A stretch of 64,000 bases of DNA from Paenibacillus pinihumi DSM 23905 = JCM 16419 (GTDB taxonomy: Bacteria > Bacillota > Bacilli > Paenibacillales > Paenibacillaceae), in NCBI RefSeq assembly GCF_000422505.1, contig NZ_AULX01000018.1, forward strand, positions 1 to 64,000. Reading direction: 5' to 3'. Under the pieces are notes generated by a model. The model saw only the letters and a list, made by a program, of their open reading frames with translations. It had not been told where the DNA came from and ran no database searches. Positions 29,454 through 37,994 of this stretch are shown here, one piece after another (positions within the stretch are counted from its first letter, which is position 1; the number at the start of each line of letters is the position of its first letter). A program made the position numbers and the translations under genes.

Positions 29454-30368
29454 TTGGGAAATGTTAAAATGATTTGGGCGAGTATAAGTAAAATCGTTCC
29501 TAATCAAAAGAATCCAAGGGGGGATCTTTCTGTAAAGACAAATGAAATGCAACAGATTATTAAAAGTAAAGGTTGGGAAACAGGGATTACATGCTATGAG
29601 AAGGACTCCAAATATATTATTCTTTCAGGACATCGTAGGTGGCATGCTGCGAAGAAGTTAAAAATGAAAGAGCTTCCTGTTATTTTGGTTGAAGTTCCAA
29701 AATCAGAAGAAGAGGAATTAAAGCGTTTATGGAGTGTTCAAGGAGGAAAAGAAGACTGGACTGATTATGAGTGGGCCAAATATACTTACGAGTTATGGAT
29801 CGGTTGGGAAAAGTGTTCTTTTGAAGAGCTTGCCAAAAAAATGAGAAAAAGTAGTAGGTGGGTTGCTGAAAGAGTAAGGGTTTTTCAATATTATCCTCAT
29901 AGTGAAATAGAAGATGGATTCATCAAAGGATCCTTGAGCGTAGCGGTGTTATATCGTTTGATCGGGTGGTTTGAGAAGTTATCAAATCAAAAATCGAGAT
30001 TAGTTGCATCTTTCAGTCTCAGCATGATCAGGTCTACTATGCTACAAAAAATAGAAAACAGATTGGTCAGTATTAAAGACTTAAAAAATGAAAGATTTAT
30101 TTGTGAATCTAGTGATGAACAAATAAAGAGATTTTTGCTGGATAGTAAAATGAAATTATCAGATTGCTTACTGACAACGGAAGTCGGAAATACTTTAGAA
30201 GGGAGAAAAGAGGTTTCGTCATATCAACAGACACTTAAAAGCATAACGGCATGTTTCAATCAGCTTAATGTAGACACTATTACAAATATTCAAGAGGCAT
30301 TAGCTCATATAAATCATGTTAGAGATGAACTTTTAAAAAAGCAGAGTGAACTAAGAGCATTAATATAG
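29454..30368 (+). CDS. ParB-like protein, paralogue of the preceding C-terminal half
   Basis: A 304-residue protein whose whole length aligns with residues 241-547 of the preceding protein. It has NPRGDLSVKT, the box SGHRRWHAAKKL, VQGGKEDWTDYEWAKYTYEL and a helix-turn-helix (FEELAKKMRKSSRWVAERVR), then FSLSMIRSTMLQKIENR. ParB-family proteins bind DNA and some hydrolyse CTP or cut DNA; which applies here cannot be told. It starts with TTG behind GAGGT, 16 bp after the preceding stop, so both are in one operon and arose by duplication. No ParA-type ATPase is encoded beside them, which argues against a classical partition locus. Confidence 0.8.
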   Translation: MGNVKMIWASISKIVPNQKNPRGDLSVKTNEMQQIIKSKGWETGITCYEKDSKYIILSGHRRWHAAKKLKMKELPVILVEVPKSEEEELKRLWSVQGGKEDWTDYEWAKYTYELWIGWEKCSFEELAKKMRKSSRWVAERVRVFQYYPHSEIEDGFIKGSLSVAVLYRLIGWFEKLSNQKSRLVASFSLSMIRSTMLQKIENRLVSIKDLKNERFICESSDEQIKRFLLDSKMKLSDCLLTTEVGNTLEGRKEVSSYQQTLKSITACFNQLNVDTITNIQEALAHINHVRDELLKKQSELRALI

Positions 30369-30451
30369 AAGCGCGTACTTGGAGGAGTTACGAAGTGAAG
30401 GAATGAGAACTTGCTCCTCCCCCTCTTCCATACCTATAGGGAAATACGACC

Positions 30452-30479
30452 CTTGGACAGGGATTCAGCCCTCGCGGAG
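30452..30479 (+). repeat. short remnant of the ssrA-end block
   Basis: CTTGGACAGGGATTCAGCCC followed by TCGCGGAG combines the T-arm start (CTTCGGACAGGGGTTC) with the GGGTTCAGCCCGCGCGGAG block seen at 13760 and 16400. It is strongly decayed and lies 84 bp behind the ParB paralogue. Confidence 0.5.
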
Positions 30480-30628
30480 ATGGTGTTTTTGCTATTGTTC
30501 ATCAGCAGCCCCTTCTACAAAGCTTCTTTGTTATAATTATTTATAAGAGTGTATTCACTGTTAACGACGGATCTCTAATCATTAACATCTTTTTATAAAT
30601 ATAACTATATTTGGGCTGGTGAGTCTAA

Positions 30629-30991
30629 ATGAGTGAAAAATTCTGGCTAGTGGTACAGTACCCTCTGAAAAGTGCAAAAGGCAGCCAACGTGACCACTGG
30701 TTAAGAGAAAAAGTAATGGAATACTTAGAAATATCTTTGGCCGATGCTAACTTAGGCTATGTTGATGGCTTTGACATGGGGAATTGTATTTCCGACCCGA
30801 AAAGATATGCTCTTAATATATTTTGTGTAGTTACGGAAGAAGAGCGGGGTATAGCCTTGGTAAAAAGAGTTTTAAGAGAAAGTAGACTTGATTATACCCG
30901 CATAAAAATTGCTACAATGCCATATGGAAAAGAAGAAACATATACGCTGAAATATGCATATAAAAAGGGCATTACCGATTTTTCACTATAG
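30629..30991 (+). CDS. small hypothetical protein
   Basis: A 120-residue protein with no family I can name. It reads like a compact alpha/beta domain: WLVVQYPL strand, KGSQRDHWLREKVMEYLEIS helix, LGYVDGFDMGNCISD loop, ALNIFCVV strand, EERGIALVKRVLRESRLD helix and a closing IKIATMPYG strand. The shape is similar to small immunity or antitoxin proteins, but this is only an impression. No signal peptide. The ribosome site is weak (GGTGAG). It is isolated between two ssrA-end remnants (30452 and 31024), so it is cargo of one insertion. Confidence 0.6.
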   Translation: MSEKFWLVVQYPLKSAKGSQRDHWLREKVMEYLEISLADANLGYVDGFDMGNCISDPKRYALNIFCVVTEEERGIALVKRVLRESRLDYTRIKIATMPYGKEETYTLKYAYKKGITDFSL

Positions 30992-31023
30992 CATGGTATT
31001 GTGATATATTTGTGTTTAAATTA

Positions 31024-31073
31024 CAACTACACCCGCAGAAGCACATGTGACTTTACCTCTGTACAGGAGTTCA
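31024..31073 (+). repeat. decayed ssrA 3'-end fragment
   Basis: CAACTACACCCGCAGAAGCA and the following CATGTGACTTTACCTCTGTA, CAGGAGTTCA correspond to GACTACACCCGTAGAAGCAC...TCGGACAGGGGTTCA of the copy at 16243, with scattered changes. It is the last recognisable rung of the series, 109 bp before the helicase gene. Confidence 0.6.
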
Positions 31074-31181
31074 CGGCATCTAAAGATATCCTCAGTCAAT
31101 ATTTTCTCTCAAGGCAGGAATATTCATCCATTTTATAGAAGACTCAGTATATTACATGACTACACGTATTGAGAGGCTGCT

Positions 31182-33968
31182 ATGGACGAAGAGAGATTTA
31201 TGATCATCATTAAAGGTGACGACAAAACCAAGGATATATCCTCATATGATTTAGTTTCTCCGTTTGTATATATTGTTTATAAAGGGTCTTCCAAGGTCTA
31301 TAAATACCAGCCTATTGATATTCAAATATTAGAGCCAATCGTTCAAGAAATACAGGAAGATATGGCTGTTTTCTGTGATGAGTATCCCTTTAATAATGTG
31401 AAACGGATATTAGATTTCGGTGTTAAGGTTCGCGTATGTTTTAATAATGGAGATATTCGGACATATGATAGCAAGCGAATAGAAGTTAAACAAAGTACTA
31501 TAAAGAACGTTACTGCTTACCATATCATGGATTACTGGAGAGCTATTTCTCAATTTGTAAAGAGTGAGGATGACCAGGGAAACAAGGAAAACTTTTTGAG
31601 TAAGCAATTTGCTAAATTAAAATATGTAGATCCGAATAGCGCCTTGAGCCACTATTTATTGAAGAATCCCATAAAGAGTGATGTATTGGTTACAAGTGAA
31701 CCTATTTTTCCATTCAGGTACAATTTGAGCCAAAGGGCTGCGCTTGAGCATGCATTAAAAAGCTCGATCAGCATAATTGAAGGGCCTCCAGGTACGGGAA
31801 AAACCCAGACGATATTAAACATTCTTGCAAATTTGGCGATTATGCAAGGTAAAAAGGTAGCCGTTGTTTCTGGTAACAATGCTGCTGTATTGAATGTACA
31901 AGAAAAGATGGAAAAGCAAGGCTATCACTTTTTTGTTGCCAGTTTAGGCAAGCAAGACAATAAGAAAAAGTTTTTTGCCAATCTGCCAGATTGGGACGTA
32001 TCGGATTGGTCAAGCGATATGTCGGAAGACGAATTAAACGCTAAAATCAAAGAGTTGGATCAACGTGTTCTACTTTTGATGAACCTTGATAGAGAAAAGG
32101 CGCAGCTTAAACAACAATTAATGGCCTACTTGCTTGAGCAAGAGCACTTTGAGCATTATTATGCAAAGCAGAATGTTGAGCCTCTAAAGAAGCTTTCATT
32201 CTATCGGCAAACATCAAAGCGTGTTTTGGAGTTTATGAAAGACAGCTTCCTGGCTGTAGAGATCAAAAGGAAATATAAGCTTTTATATCAATTTAAGTTA
32301 TTTTTCAAACACGGTTTTACGGATTTCAAGCGATTGAAAAATCAGGGATTGGACGTTATTTTGAATTTTCAAAGGAATTTTTACGTTTTAAGGGTGGAGG
32401 AATTAAACGGTCGTATTAAAGAACTTGAGGCAGAATTGAATTCTCAAGACTATCAAGCCTTAATGGATCAGCACCAGAGGTACTCTGAAGTGCTCTTTCG
32501 TCATCGCTTACATGATAAATATTATAATCGTAGAGCTGTTGACGTTAATGAAAAGACATACACTCGCAGCAACAACTTTAAAACCTTCATCGAGCATTAC
32601 CCAATCGTACTGAGTACTACCCACTCATTACGGAATTGTGTCCCCGCGAACTATTTGTTTGATTATTGTATTATTGATGAAGCCTCACAGGTTGATTTGC
32701 TGACAGGTGCGTTGGCTCTATCTTGCTGCAAGCAGGCCATCATTGTAGGGGACACCAAGCAGCTGCCGCAGATCGTTGACCAGGGAATCGAACAGAAAAT
32801 TCAATCCGCGGCAACTTCATATATGGATCCAGCTTACGGATATTTTGAGCATAGCTTATTATCATCTATGTTGGCTTTATATGGCGAATCTGTTCCAAAA
32901 ATAATATTAAGAGAGCATTATCGCTGTCACCCTCATATTATTGAATTCTGCAACAGAAAATATTATAACGGCGAATTAATTGCTTTTACCGGTCTGGAGT
33001 CCTCCGAATCGCCTCTATTGATCTACAGGACAGCTCTAGGAAATCATATGAGGGAATTAACCCACGGTAAAAAAGGAAAGTTCAATGCGAGAGAACTTGA
33101 CGTTATTGAACAGGAAATTCTGTTGGGGTATTCCGAAACTGCAGCCGGTCATGCGGATATCGGCTTTGTGACTCCTTATCGTAAGCAGGTGGAGAAAGCC
33201 GCTCAGAAATTCACCTCAAATATTGAGATCGACACTATTCATAAGTATCAGGGACGCGAGAAGCCCATTATGATCATGTCTACAGTGCTTGATCGGACAA
33301 GAGCTGGAAGCATGGGGATGAAATTTGTGAATGATCCTTGCATGATTAATGTGGCAGTATCAAGGGCGCAGAAGCAATTTATTTTAGTGACCGATCAATC
33401 TGCTTTTCACAAGTATGGGAATGAAGTGGGAGATCTCATGCGGTATATGGAATATAGCACGCTGGATGACAATGTAGTAAACAGCGAGATTACTTCAGTG
33501 TTTGACTTATTGTACAAGGAATATTCAGAAACGCTTCAAAGCTTTCGTGAACGTGTGCGTTTTTTTAATAAATCAAGACATCATAGCGAGAACATTATGC
33601 ACGCCTTAATCGATAAAGTGTTGAAGGAGCCTATTTTTAATGATTTTGAAGTCGGAAACCAAATATTGTTATTAAACTTGTTTCCTGACCTAGATCGTTT
33701 AGATGAAGAAGAACGCAAGTTTGTGAAGCATCGATCATCTGTTGATTTTGTCATTTATCATAAACTTGATAGGTCGATATCGCTGGCAATTGAGGTGGAC
33801 GGATTCGCTTTTCATGAGAACAATCCTGAACAAATGGATCGAGATAGGAAAAAGGAAAATATTTTTAAAAAATTTGGAATGGAACTAAAAAGATTTCGTA
33901 CAGAGGGCAGTTCAGAAGAACAAAAACTTCGAGATTTATTAATCAGCGTGTTAGCCAAAGCGGATTAA
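31182..33968 (+). CDS. SF1 (DNA2-like) helicase fused to a PD-(D/E)xK-type nuclease domain
   Basis: A 928-residue protein. Residues 1-180 have no recognised domain. The helicase core starts with NLSQRAALEHAL and Walker A GPPGTGKT (201-208), has an insertion with coiled coil (about 280-430), Walker B IIDEAS (D499-E500), GDTKQLPQ, REHYRCHP, GFVTPYRKQ, IHKYQGREKPI and NVAVSRA, the UPF1/DNA2-like AAA motifs. The C-terminus (about 800-928) carries VDFVIYHK with D855 and AIEVDGFAFH with E871 and D873, like DUF559/DUF2726 restriction-type nucleases. Such helicase-nuclease fusions occur among phage-defence genes. It sits right behind the last ssrA-end remnant. AT-rich codons. GAGAGG precedes the ATG. 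Confidence 0.85.
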   Translation: MDEERFMIIIKGDDKTKDISSYDLVSPFVYIVYKGSSKVYKYQPIDIQILEPIVQEIQEDMAVFCDEYPFNNVKRILDFGVKVRVCFNNGDIRTYDSKRIEVKQSTIKNVTAYHIMDYWRAISQFVKSEDDQGNKENFLSKQFAKLKYVDPNSALSHYLLKNPIKSDVLVTSEPIFPFRYNLSQRAALEHALKSSISIIEGPPGTGKTQTILNILANLAIMQGKKVAVVSGNNAAVLNVQEKMEKQGYHFFVASLGKQDNKKKFFANLPDWDVSDWSSDMSEDELNAKIKELDQRVLLLMNLDREKAQLKQQLMAYLLEQEHFEHYYAKQNVEPLKKLSFYRQTSKRVLEFMKDSFLAVEIKRKYKLLYQFKLFFKHGFTDFKRLKNQGLDVILNFQRNFYVLRVEELNGRIKELEAELNSQDYQALMDQHQRYSEVLFRHRLHDKYYNRRAVDVNEKTYTRSNNFKTFIEHYPIVLSTTHSLRNCVPANYLFDYCIIDEASQVDLLTGALALSCCKQAIIVGDTKQLPQIVDQGIEQKIQSAATSYMDPAYGYFEHSLLSSMLALYGESVPKIILREHYRCHPHIIEFCNRKYYNGELIAFTGLESSESPLLIYRTALGNHMRELTHGKKGKFNARELDVIEQEILLGYSETAAGHADIGFVTPYRKQVEKAAQKFTSNIEIDTIHKYQGREKPIMIMSTVLDRTRAGSMGMKFVNDPCMINVAVSRAQKQFILVTDQSAFHKYGNEVGDLMRYMEYSTLDDNVVNSEITSVFDLLYKEYSETLQSFRERVRFFNKSRHHSENIMHALIDKVLKEPIFNDFEVGNQILLLNLFPDLDRLDEEERKFVKHRSSVDFVIYHKLDRSISLAIEVDGFAFHENNPEQMDRDRKKENIFKKFGMELKRFRTEGSSEEQKLRDLLISVLAKAD

Positions 33969-34098
33969 CCTGTATGCAAAGTTCCCAGCATCACACCGCG
34001 GCAGGTAGAAGCCTGTTCAATTCGGATGAGTGATTAATAAATGTGTGTTTTGGCCAATCAAATCGGAGGCAACTGATTTTCCCCGTGTATCAATAAAC

Positions 34099-34127
34099 TT
34101 GACACAGATAAATGCGGAGGGTACAGT
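34099..34127 (+). promoter_or_regulatory. promoter of the GntR/LacI-type regulator
   Basis: A consensus TTGACA (34099-34104) and TACAGT (34122-34127) lie 17 bp apart. The 11 bp TTGACACAGAT at the -35 box are identical to those at the glycosidase promoter (35431), suggesting a shared operator and autoregulation. Confidence 0.8.
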
Positions 34128-34160
34128 GGGAAATAAGATCTGACGAGGGGAATGTAAGGC

Positions 34161-35255
34161 GTGGCGAAGTATGCGGTTATCAAGGAAGATATTAAACGAA
34201 GGCTGATGATCGGAGAATGGACTGAAGGCTACAGATTGCCATCCAGCCGGGAATTTGCCCAATATTATGAGTCTAGTGTGAATACCATTGAAAAGGCTGT
34301 CAAAGAACTGGCGGAGGAAGGCTGGCTCATTCGGGATAGCAGGAGAGGGACCTTCATGAATAAAGGGAGGGGACCTCTGCAAAGCGGCACACGTCTAGTG
34401 GCTGCGTTTGTTTTCGGCATTGATAATCCGATCTGGGCGACCGCCTTGAGAGGCGTTGAAGATGCCTTGTTTTTACGCGGCTATCATTTGCTAAGCTCAA
34501 GTGATGACCGCAATCTTGAAAAGCTGGAGTCCCTTGTACGGGGGGCGGTGGAAAGAAAAGTAGAAGGGGTAATCTTAAGCCCGTTCATGAGCCAAGGGCA
34601 CGAAGAGATCAATAATCGGATCTTCTCTTTGCTTCAGGACAATGGGATCAAACATGTAAGTTTGGACCGGATTATCTACAACTCGAATGTCCCGTATGTC
34701 ACAAGCGATAATATTGCTGGTGCTTACAACCTGACCAAGCTGCTGATTCAACAAGGGCATCGGAGAATATTATTTATTAAAAATTCAAATGTAAGTACGG
34801 TAAATGAACGGCTTTTGGGATTCAAACAGGCAATAATTGATTCAAACCTGGAATATAACGATGAATTCGAAGTCTTCATTTCAACGAGGTTTGAGGATTT
34901 CTCCGATGAATTTGATACATATTGTGAAGTTCTGGAGAAAAAAATGAAGGAGATGAGGTTCACGGCCGTTTTTACAGCGAATGATCAAATTGCCGAGGCT
35001 GCAATCCGTTCCTTTGAAAATTTGAATTATCGTATACCTGAAGATATATCACTTGTGACCTATGATGCCGAGAATTTAAACCGTAAAATTAAATTAAATG
35101 TAACTGGAGTCACCCAGCCGTTTTATGAAATGGGACAATGTGCCGCAAGAATGCTGCTGAACCTGATAGACGGCAATGAAGACCCGTATTCCTATGGCCA
35201 AGTGTGCAACTCGAAAGTTTATATCGGGGAGTCTGTGAACCCGATTTCATCATGA
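34161..35255 (+). CDS. GntR-type DNA-binding domain with LacI-like sugar-binding domain (AraR-like)
   Basis: A 364-residue regulator. Residues about 5-72 form a GntR winged helix (YAVIKEDIKRRLMIGEWTEG, then LPSSREFAQYYESSVNTIEK). The rest is a periplasmic-binding-type effector domain, with VEGVILSPF, LDRIIYNSNVPYVTSDN, GHRRILFI and EDISLVTYD as conserved parts. This architecture is that of B. subtilis AraR, which releases DNA on binding sugar. The start is GTG behind GAGGGG. It is placed directly before a GH95-like glycosidase gene that carries the same 11-bp promoter element, so it probably controls that gene and itself. The ligand is unknown. Confidence 0.87.
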   Translation: MAKYAVIKEDIKRRLMIGEWTEGYRLPSSREFAQYYESSVNTIEKAVKELAEEGWLIRDSRRGTFMNKGRGPLQSGTRLVAAFVFGIDNPIWATALRGVEDALFLRGYHLLSSSDDRNLEKLESLVRGAVERKVEGVILSPFMSQGHEEINNRIFSLLQDNGIKHVSLDRIIYNSNVPYVTSDNIAGAYNLTKLLIQQGHRRILFIKNSNVSTVNERLLGFKQAIIDSNLEYNDEFEVFISTRFEDFSDEFDTYCEVLEKKMKEMRFTAVFTANDQIAEAAIRSFENLNYRIPEDISLVTYDAENLNRKIKLNVTGVTQPFYEMGQCAARMLLNLIDGNEDPYSYGQVCNSKVYIGESVNPISS

Positions 35256-35294
35256 CTGTCATTTAAAGCCTGAAAGGCCAGCTCTATAAAAACA

Positions 35295-35350
35295 TAAACA
35301 GCGATCTTTTGAAACTTCTTTCTGAATTTCAAGAAATCGCTGTTTATTTT
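35295..35350 (+). terminator. terminator between regulator and glycosidase genes
   Basis: TAAACAGCGAT (35295-35305) pairs with ATCGCTGTTTA (35336-35346), with TTTTGAAA/TTTCAAGA pairing inside, and T-rich sequence follows. Confidence 0.75.
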
Positions 35351-35430
35351 GAATTTAAAGGTATATTCGTGTGTTTCAATTGACTTCTGTATTATAATTA
35401 TTGAGTAAATCAAACTTTATCATTATTTTA

Positions 35431-35459
35431 TTGACACAGATGTTCAATAATTGTATTGT
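35431..35459 (+). promoter_or_regulatory. promoter of the GH95-like gene
   Basis: TTGACA (35431-35436) and TATTGT (35454-35459) are 17 bp apart. It begins with TTGACACAGAT, identical to the regulator's own promoter. The transcript would have a leader of about 140 nt. Confidence 0.75.
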
Positions 35460-35463
35460 TTAT

Positions 35464-35477
35464 TGTAAGCGGAAACA
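35464..35477 (+). promoter_or_regulatory. cre site (CcpA operator)
   Basis: TGTAAGCGGAAACA matches the cre consensus TGWAANCGNTNWCA at all but one position. It begins 5 bp behind the -10 box, so CcpA bound here would repress transcription when preferred sugars are present. Confidence 0.65.
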
Positions 35478-35603
35478 TATTAAAACTCATTCTGCAAAAT
35501 TGGTTTTGCCAGATTTTTTAGAGCAACTATGGAGAGACGGCAATGTACGCAACATAGCGAGACAGGCATAATTCGAACACTAAAAATTGGTGGTGGCTAT
35601 AGC

Positions 35604-37778
35604 ATGAAAGCTTTGGAATGGAAACAAAGATTGGAGAAATATAAAGGGGTCTTCACGGAACCGCCGAAAATAGTACCTACGGACAAGGTCGTCGACAGCC
35701 CGGTAATCGGGAATGGCGATCTTGGTGTTACAATTAGCGGCAATGCTGAAAAGCAGCGGTTATGGATATCGAAAACGGATTTTTGGAAGGCAAAGCTGAT
35801 GTATTCGAATGGAAGTCCATGCCTGCTCGGCGGGATCGATATTCATATGCCCGATTTGAAGAATGCTTCCTATTATAGTGAGCAGAGACTGGATGAAGCA
35901 AACGTCGTGTCGACCTTTCATGGAGCTGCAGCATCGGTCAGCATGACCTCCTGGATTTCAGCAATGGAAAATGCGCTAATCGTGGAGCTGAATTGTGAAA
36001 GACAAGCGGTATCGGTGACGCTTGACCTGTGGGTACAGCAAGGGAATGAATCGGCAACGGGGTACGGCCAAGATGGCGATGTTGCATGGGCGACACGGAA
36101 ATTCACGGGTGAGGACATCGAATGGCCGACAGAAGGTGTTATTGCCATGCGTTGCTCGGCGGGCAGTCATTCATTTGAATTACAGCCTGGAACGAAACAA
36201 TATATTATTGCTTATGTGGCAACGAATCATGATGAGGAAAATTATTTTCAGGGGTCGATCGGGAAAGTAGGACGTATTGACGAGAATCGGATTGATTCGA
36301 TGCGTTTGGAGCACGCTCAATGGTGGAGTCAGTTCTGGGCAAAGTCTGCTATCGAAATCGGGGATGAGCTGCTCGAGAAGTTCTGGTATGGCTCCCATTA
36401 CATTATGGCTTGCTGCAGCCGCAACAAGAAGTTCGCTCCCGGTTTATTTGGCAATTGGATCACGACGGATAACCCGGAATGGGCTGGAGATTATCATTTG
36501 AATTACAATTATCAGGCCCCATGGTGGGGTGTTTATTCGTCCAACCACGTCGAACTGAGCGAACCGTATGATACGCCGCTGCTGGAGTATATGGAGAATG
36601 GCCGCCGCTATGCCGATGAATATTTGGGCTGCAGAGGGATCTATTATGATGTCGGCATTGGCCCGAAAGGTTTGCCTACTGCATTGTGTAATACACCTTA
36701 TGAGCACGGTCACATGTTTCTGGGACAGAAGAGCAACTCGGCGTTAAGTACAGTCAACATGCTGATGCGGTTTTACTATACGTATGATTTGGATTATGCC
36801 CGCCTGGTGTACCCGTTCCTGATTGAGACAGCGAATTTTTGGGAGGATTATCTGACCTTCGAGGATGGCCGTTACGTCATTTACCGTGATGCTATCCATG
36901 AAGTCGGAACCTATACAGAGTCGCACGATAATGATGATTGGGACCGCGGCCTGGAGGATATGAATCCGATCCTTTCATTAGCGCTCATCCGGATGTTATT
37001 TAAAGGGCTAATCGATATTTCCGGGCAGTTACAGCTCGATGCGGATCGGCATGAGAAGTGGGCGCATATTTTAGGGCACATTAGCGATTATCCGACTTTT
37101 GAGCGCGAAGGGAAAACGATATTCCGCTTAACAGAGCAAGGGTACGATTGGTGGGGGGATAATACCCTGGCTATCCAGCATATATGGCCCGCAGGCGGGA
37201 TAGGTCTTGACTCAGATCCACAGCTTTTGGAAATTGCCAAGGATACGATTACGGTTATTAATCGCTGGACGGATTATAACGGATTCCCAACGATATTTAC
37301 CGCCGCTGCACGTGTCGGTTATGATCCTGAAATTATTTTGAGGCAGCTTCGCCGCCAGTGTCTGGAGCATAGCTTCCCGAACCTGTTTATTTTCTTCGGC
37401 GGAGGGGGAATCGAGTGCTGCAGCGGAGTCCCTTCGGCAATTAACGAAATGCTGATGCAAAGTCATGAGCAGGCAATCAGGCTGTTCCCTGTTTGGCCTG
37501 GAGACAAAAATGCCCGCTTTAAAAACCTAAGAGCTGTTGGGGCTTTTGTTGTATCCAGTGAGCTGTCGGACGAAAACATCACGCACGTTGAGATCAAAAG
37601 TGAGAAGGGCAGAACTTGCCGCATCTTTAATCCTTGGCCGAACAGCGCATTCTCTATTGAGGAAATAGACGGTGAGCGCCGAAGAACAATTGAATGGCAG
37701 TTGTCTGCAAACGTCATCTCTTTTCAAACACAAGCCGGTAAGTCTTATACGCTGCAATGTCATCCGGACGTCAACTAA
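35604..37778 (+). CDS. GH95-like glycoside hydrolase
   Basis: A 724-residue protein resembling glycoside hydrolase family 95 (alpha-L-fucosidase/galactosidase type). The N-terminal beta domain has VIGNGDLGVTISGNAEKQRL. The (alpha/alpha)6 barrel contains GNWITTDNPEWAGDYHLNYN and NYQAPWWGVYSSNH, equivalent to the HLNIN-x-QMNYW stretch of GH95. A C-terminal beta domain follows (VEIKSEKGRTCRIFNPW). No signal peptide, so it acts inside the cell on imported oligosaccharides. The ATG at 35604 has only a weak GGTGG site; a longer frame from 35529 is less likely. Regulation is probably by the upstream AraR-like protein and CcpA. Sugar specificity cannot be read. Confidence 0.75.
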   Translation: MKALEWKQRLEKYKGVFTEPPKIVPTDKVVDSPVIGNGDLGVTISGNAEKQRLWISKTDFWKAKLMYSNGSPCLLGGIDIHMPDLKNASYYSEQRLDEANVVSTFHGAAASVSMTSWISAMENALIVELNCERQAVSVTLDLWVQQGNESATGYGQDGDVAWATRKFTGEDIEWPTEGVIAMRCSAGSHSFELQPGTKQYIIAYVATNHDEENYFQGSIGKVGRIDENRIDSMRLEHAQWWSQFWAKSAIEIGDELLEKFWYGSHYIMACCSRNKKFAPGLFGNWITTDNPEWAGDYHLNYNYQAPWWGVYSSNHVELSEPYDTPLLEYMENGRRYADEYLGCRGIYYDVGIGPKGLPTALCNTPYEHGHMFLGQKSNSALSTVNMLMRFYYTYDLDYARLVYPFLIETANFWEDYLTFEDGRYVIYRDAIHEVGTYTESHDNDDWDRGLEDMNPILSLALIRMLFKGLIDISGQLQLDADRHEKWAHILGHISDYPTFEREGKTIFRLTEQGYDWWGDNTLAIQHIWPAGGIGLDSDPQLLEIAKDTITVINRWTDYNGFPTIFTAAARVGYDPEIILRQLRRQCLEHSFPNLFIFFGGGGIECCSGVPSAINEMLMQSHEQAIRLFPVWPGDKNARFKNLRAVGAFVVSSELSDENITHVEIKSEKGRTCRIFNPWPNSAFSIEEIDGERRRTIEWQLSANVISFQTQAGKSYTLQCHPDVN

Positions 37779-37881
37779 GAAGCGCTGCGACTTTAAAATC
37801 TAAAATTTAAATTGTAAAGGCAATCCGAACCTCATAGCTATAGTCAGCTGCTGTTGGATCGGGGTATAACGTTCTTTACCA

Positions 37882-37919
37882 TGCAAAAATCCACAACCAT
37901 ATGGTTGTGGATTTTTGCA
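37882..37919. terminator. 38-bp perfect palindrome, bidirectional terminator
   Basis: TGCAAAAATCCACAACCAT is followed directly by its exact complement. Both arms contain five A or T, so each strand ends in T-rich sequence. It lies between the convergent glycosidase and VOC genes. Confidence 0.85.
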
Positions 37920-37994
37920 GTCACTCCTTCATTCAAAACACCAGGTTCAGGCATAGCATGAATAAAATGAGCAGTTCCGAACAATTGTCAAACT

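Noticed and set aside
13600-34000. Site-specific integrase or recombinase for the ssrA island
   Set aside because: I looked for tyrosine and serine recombinase motifs in the genes of this region and found none. The island therefore appears not to be self-mobile in this window.
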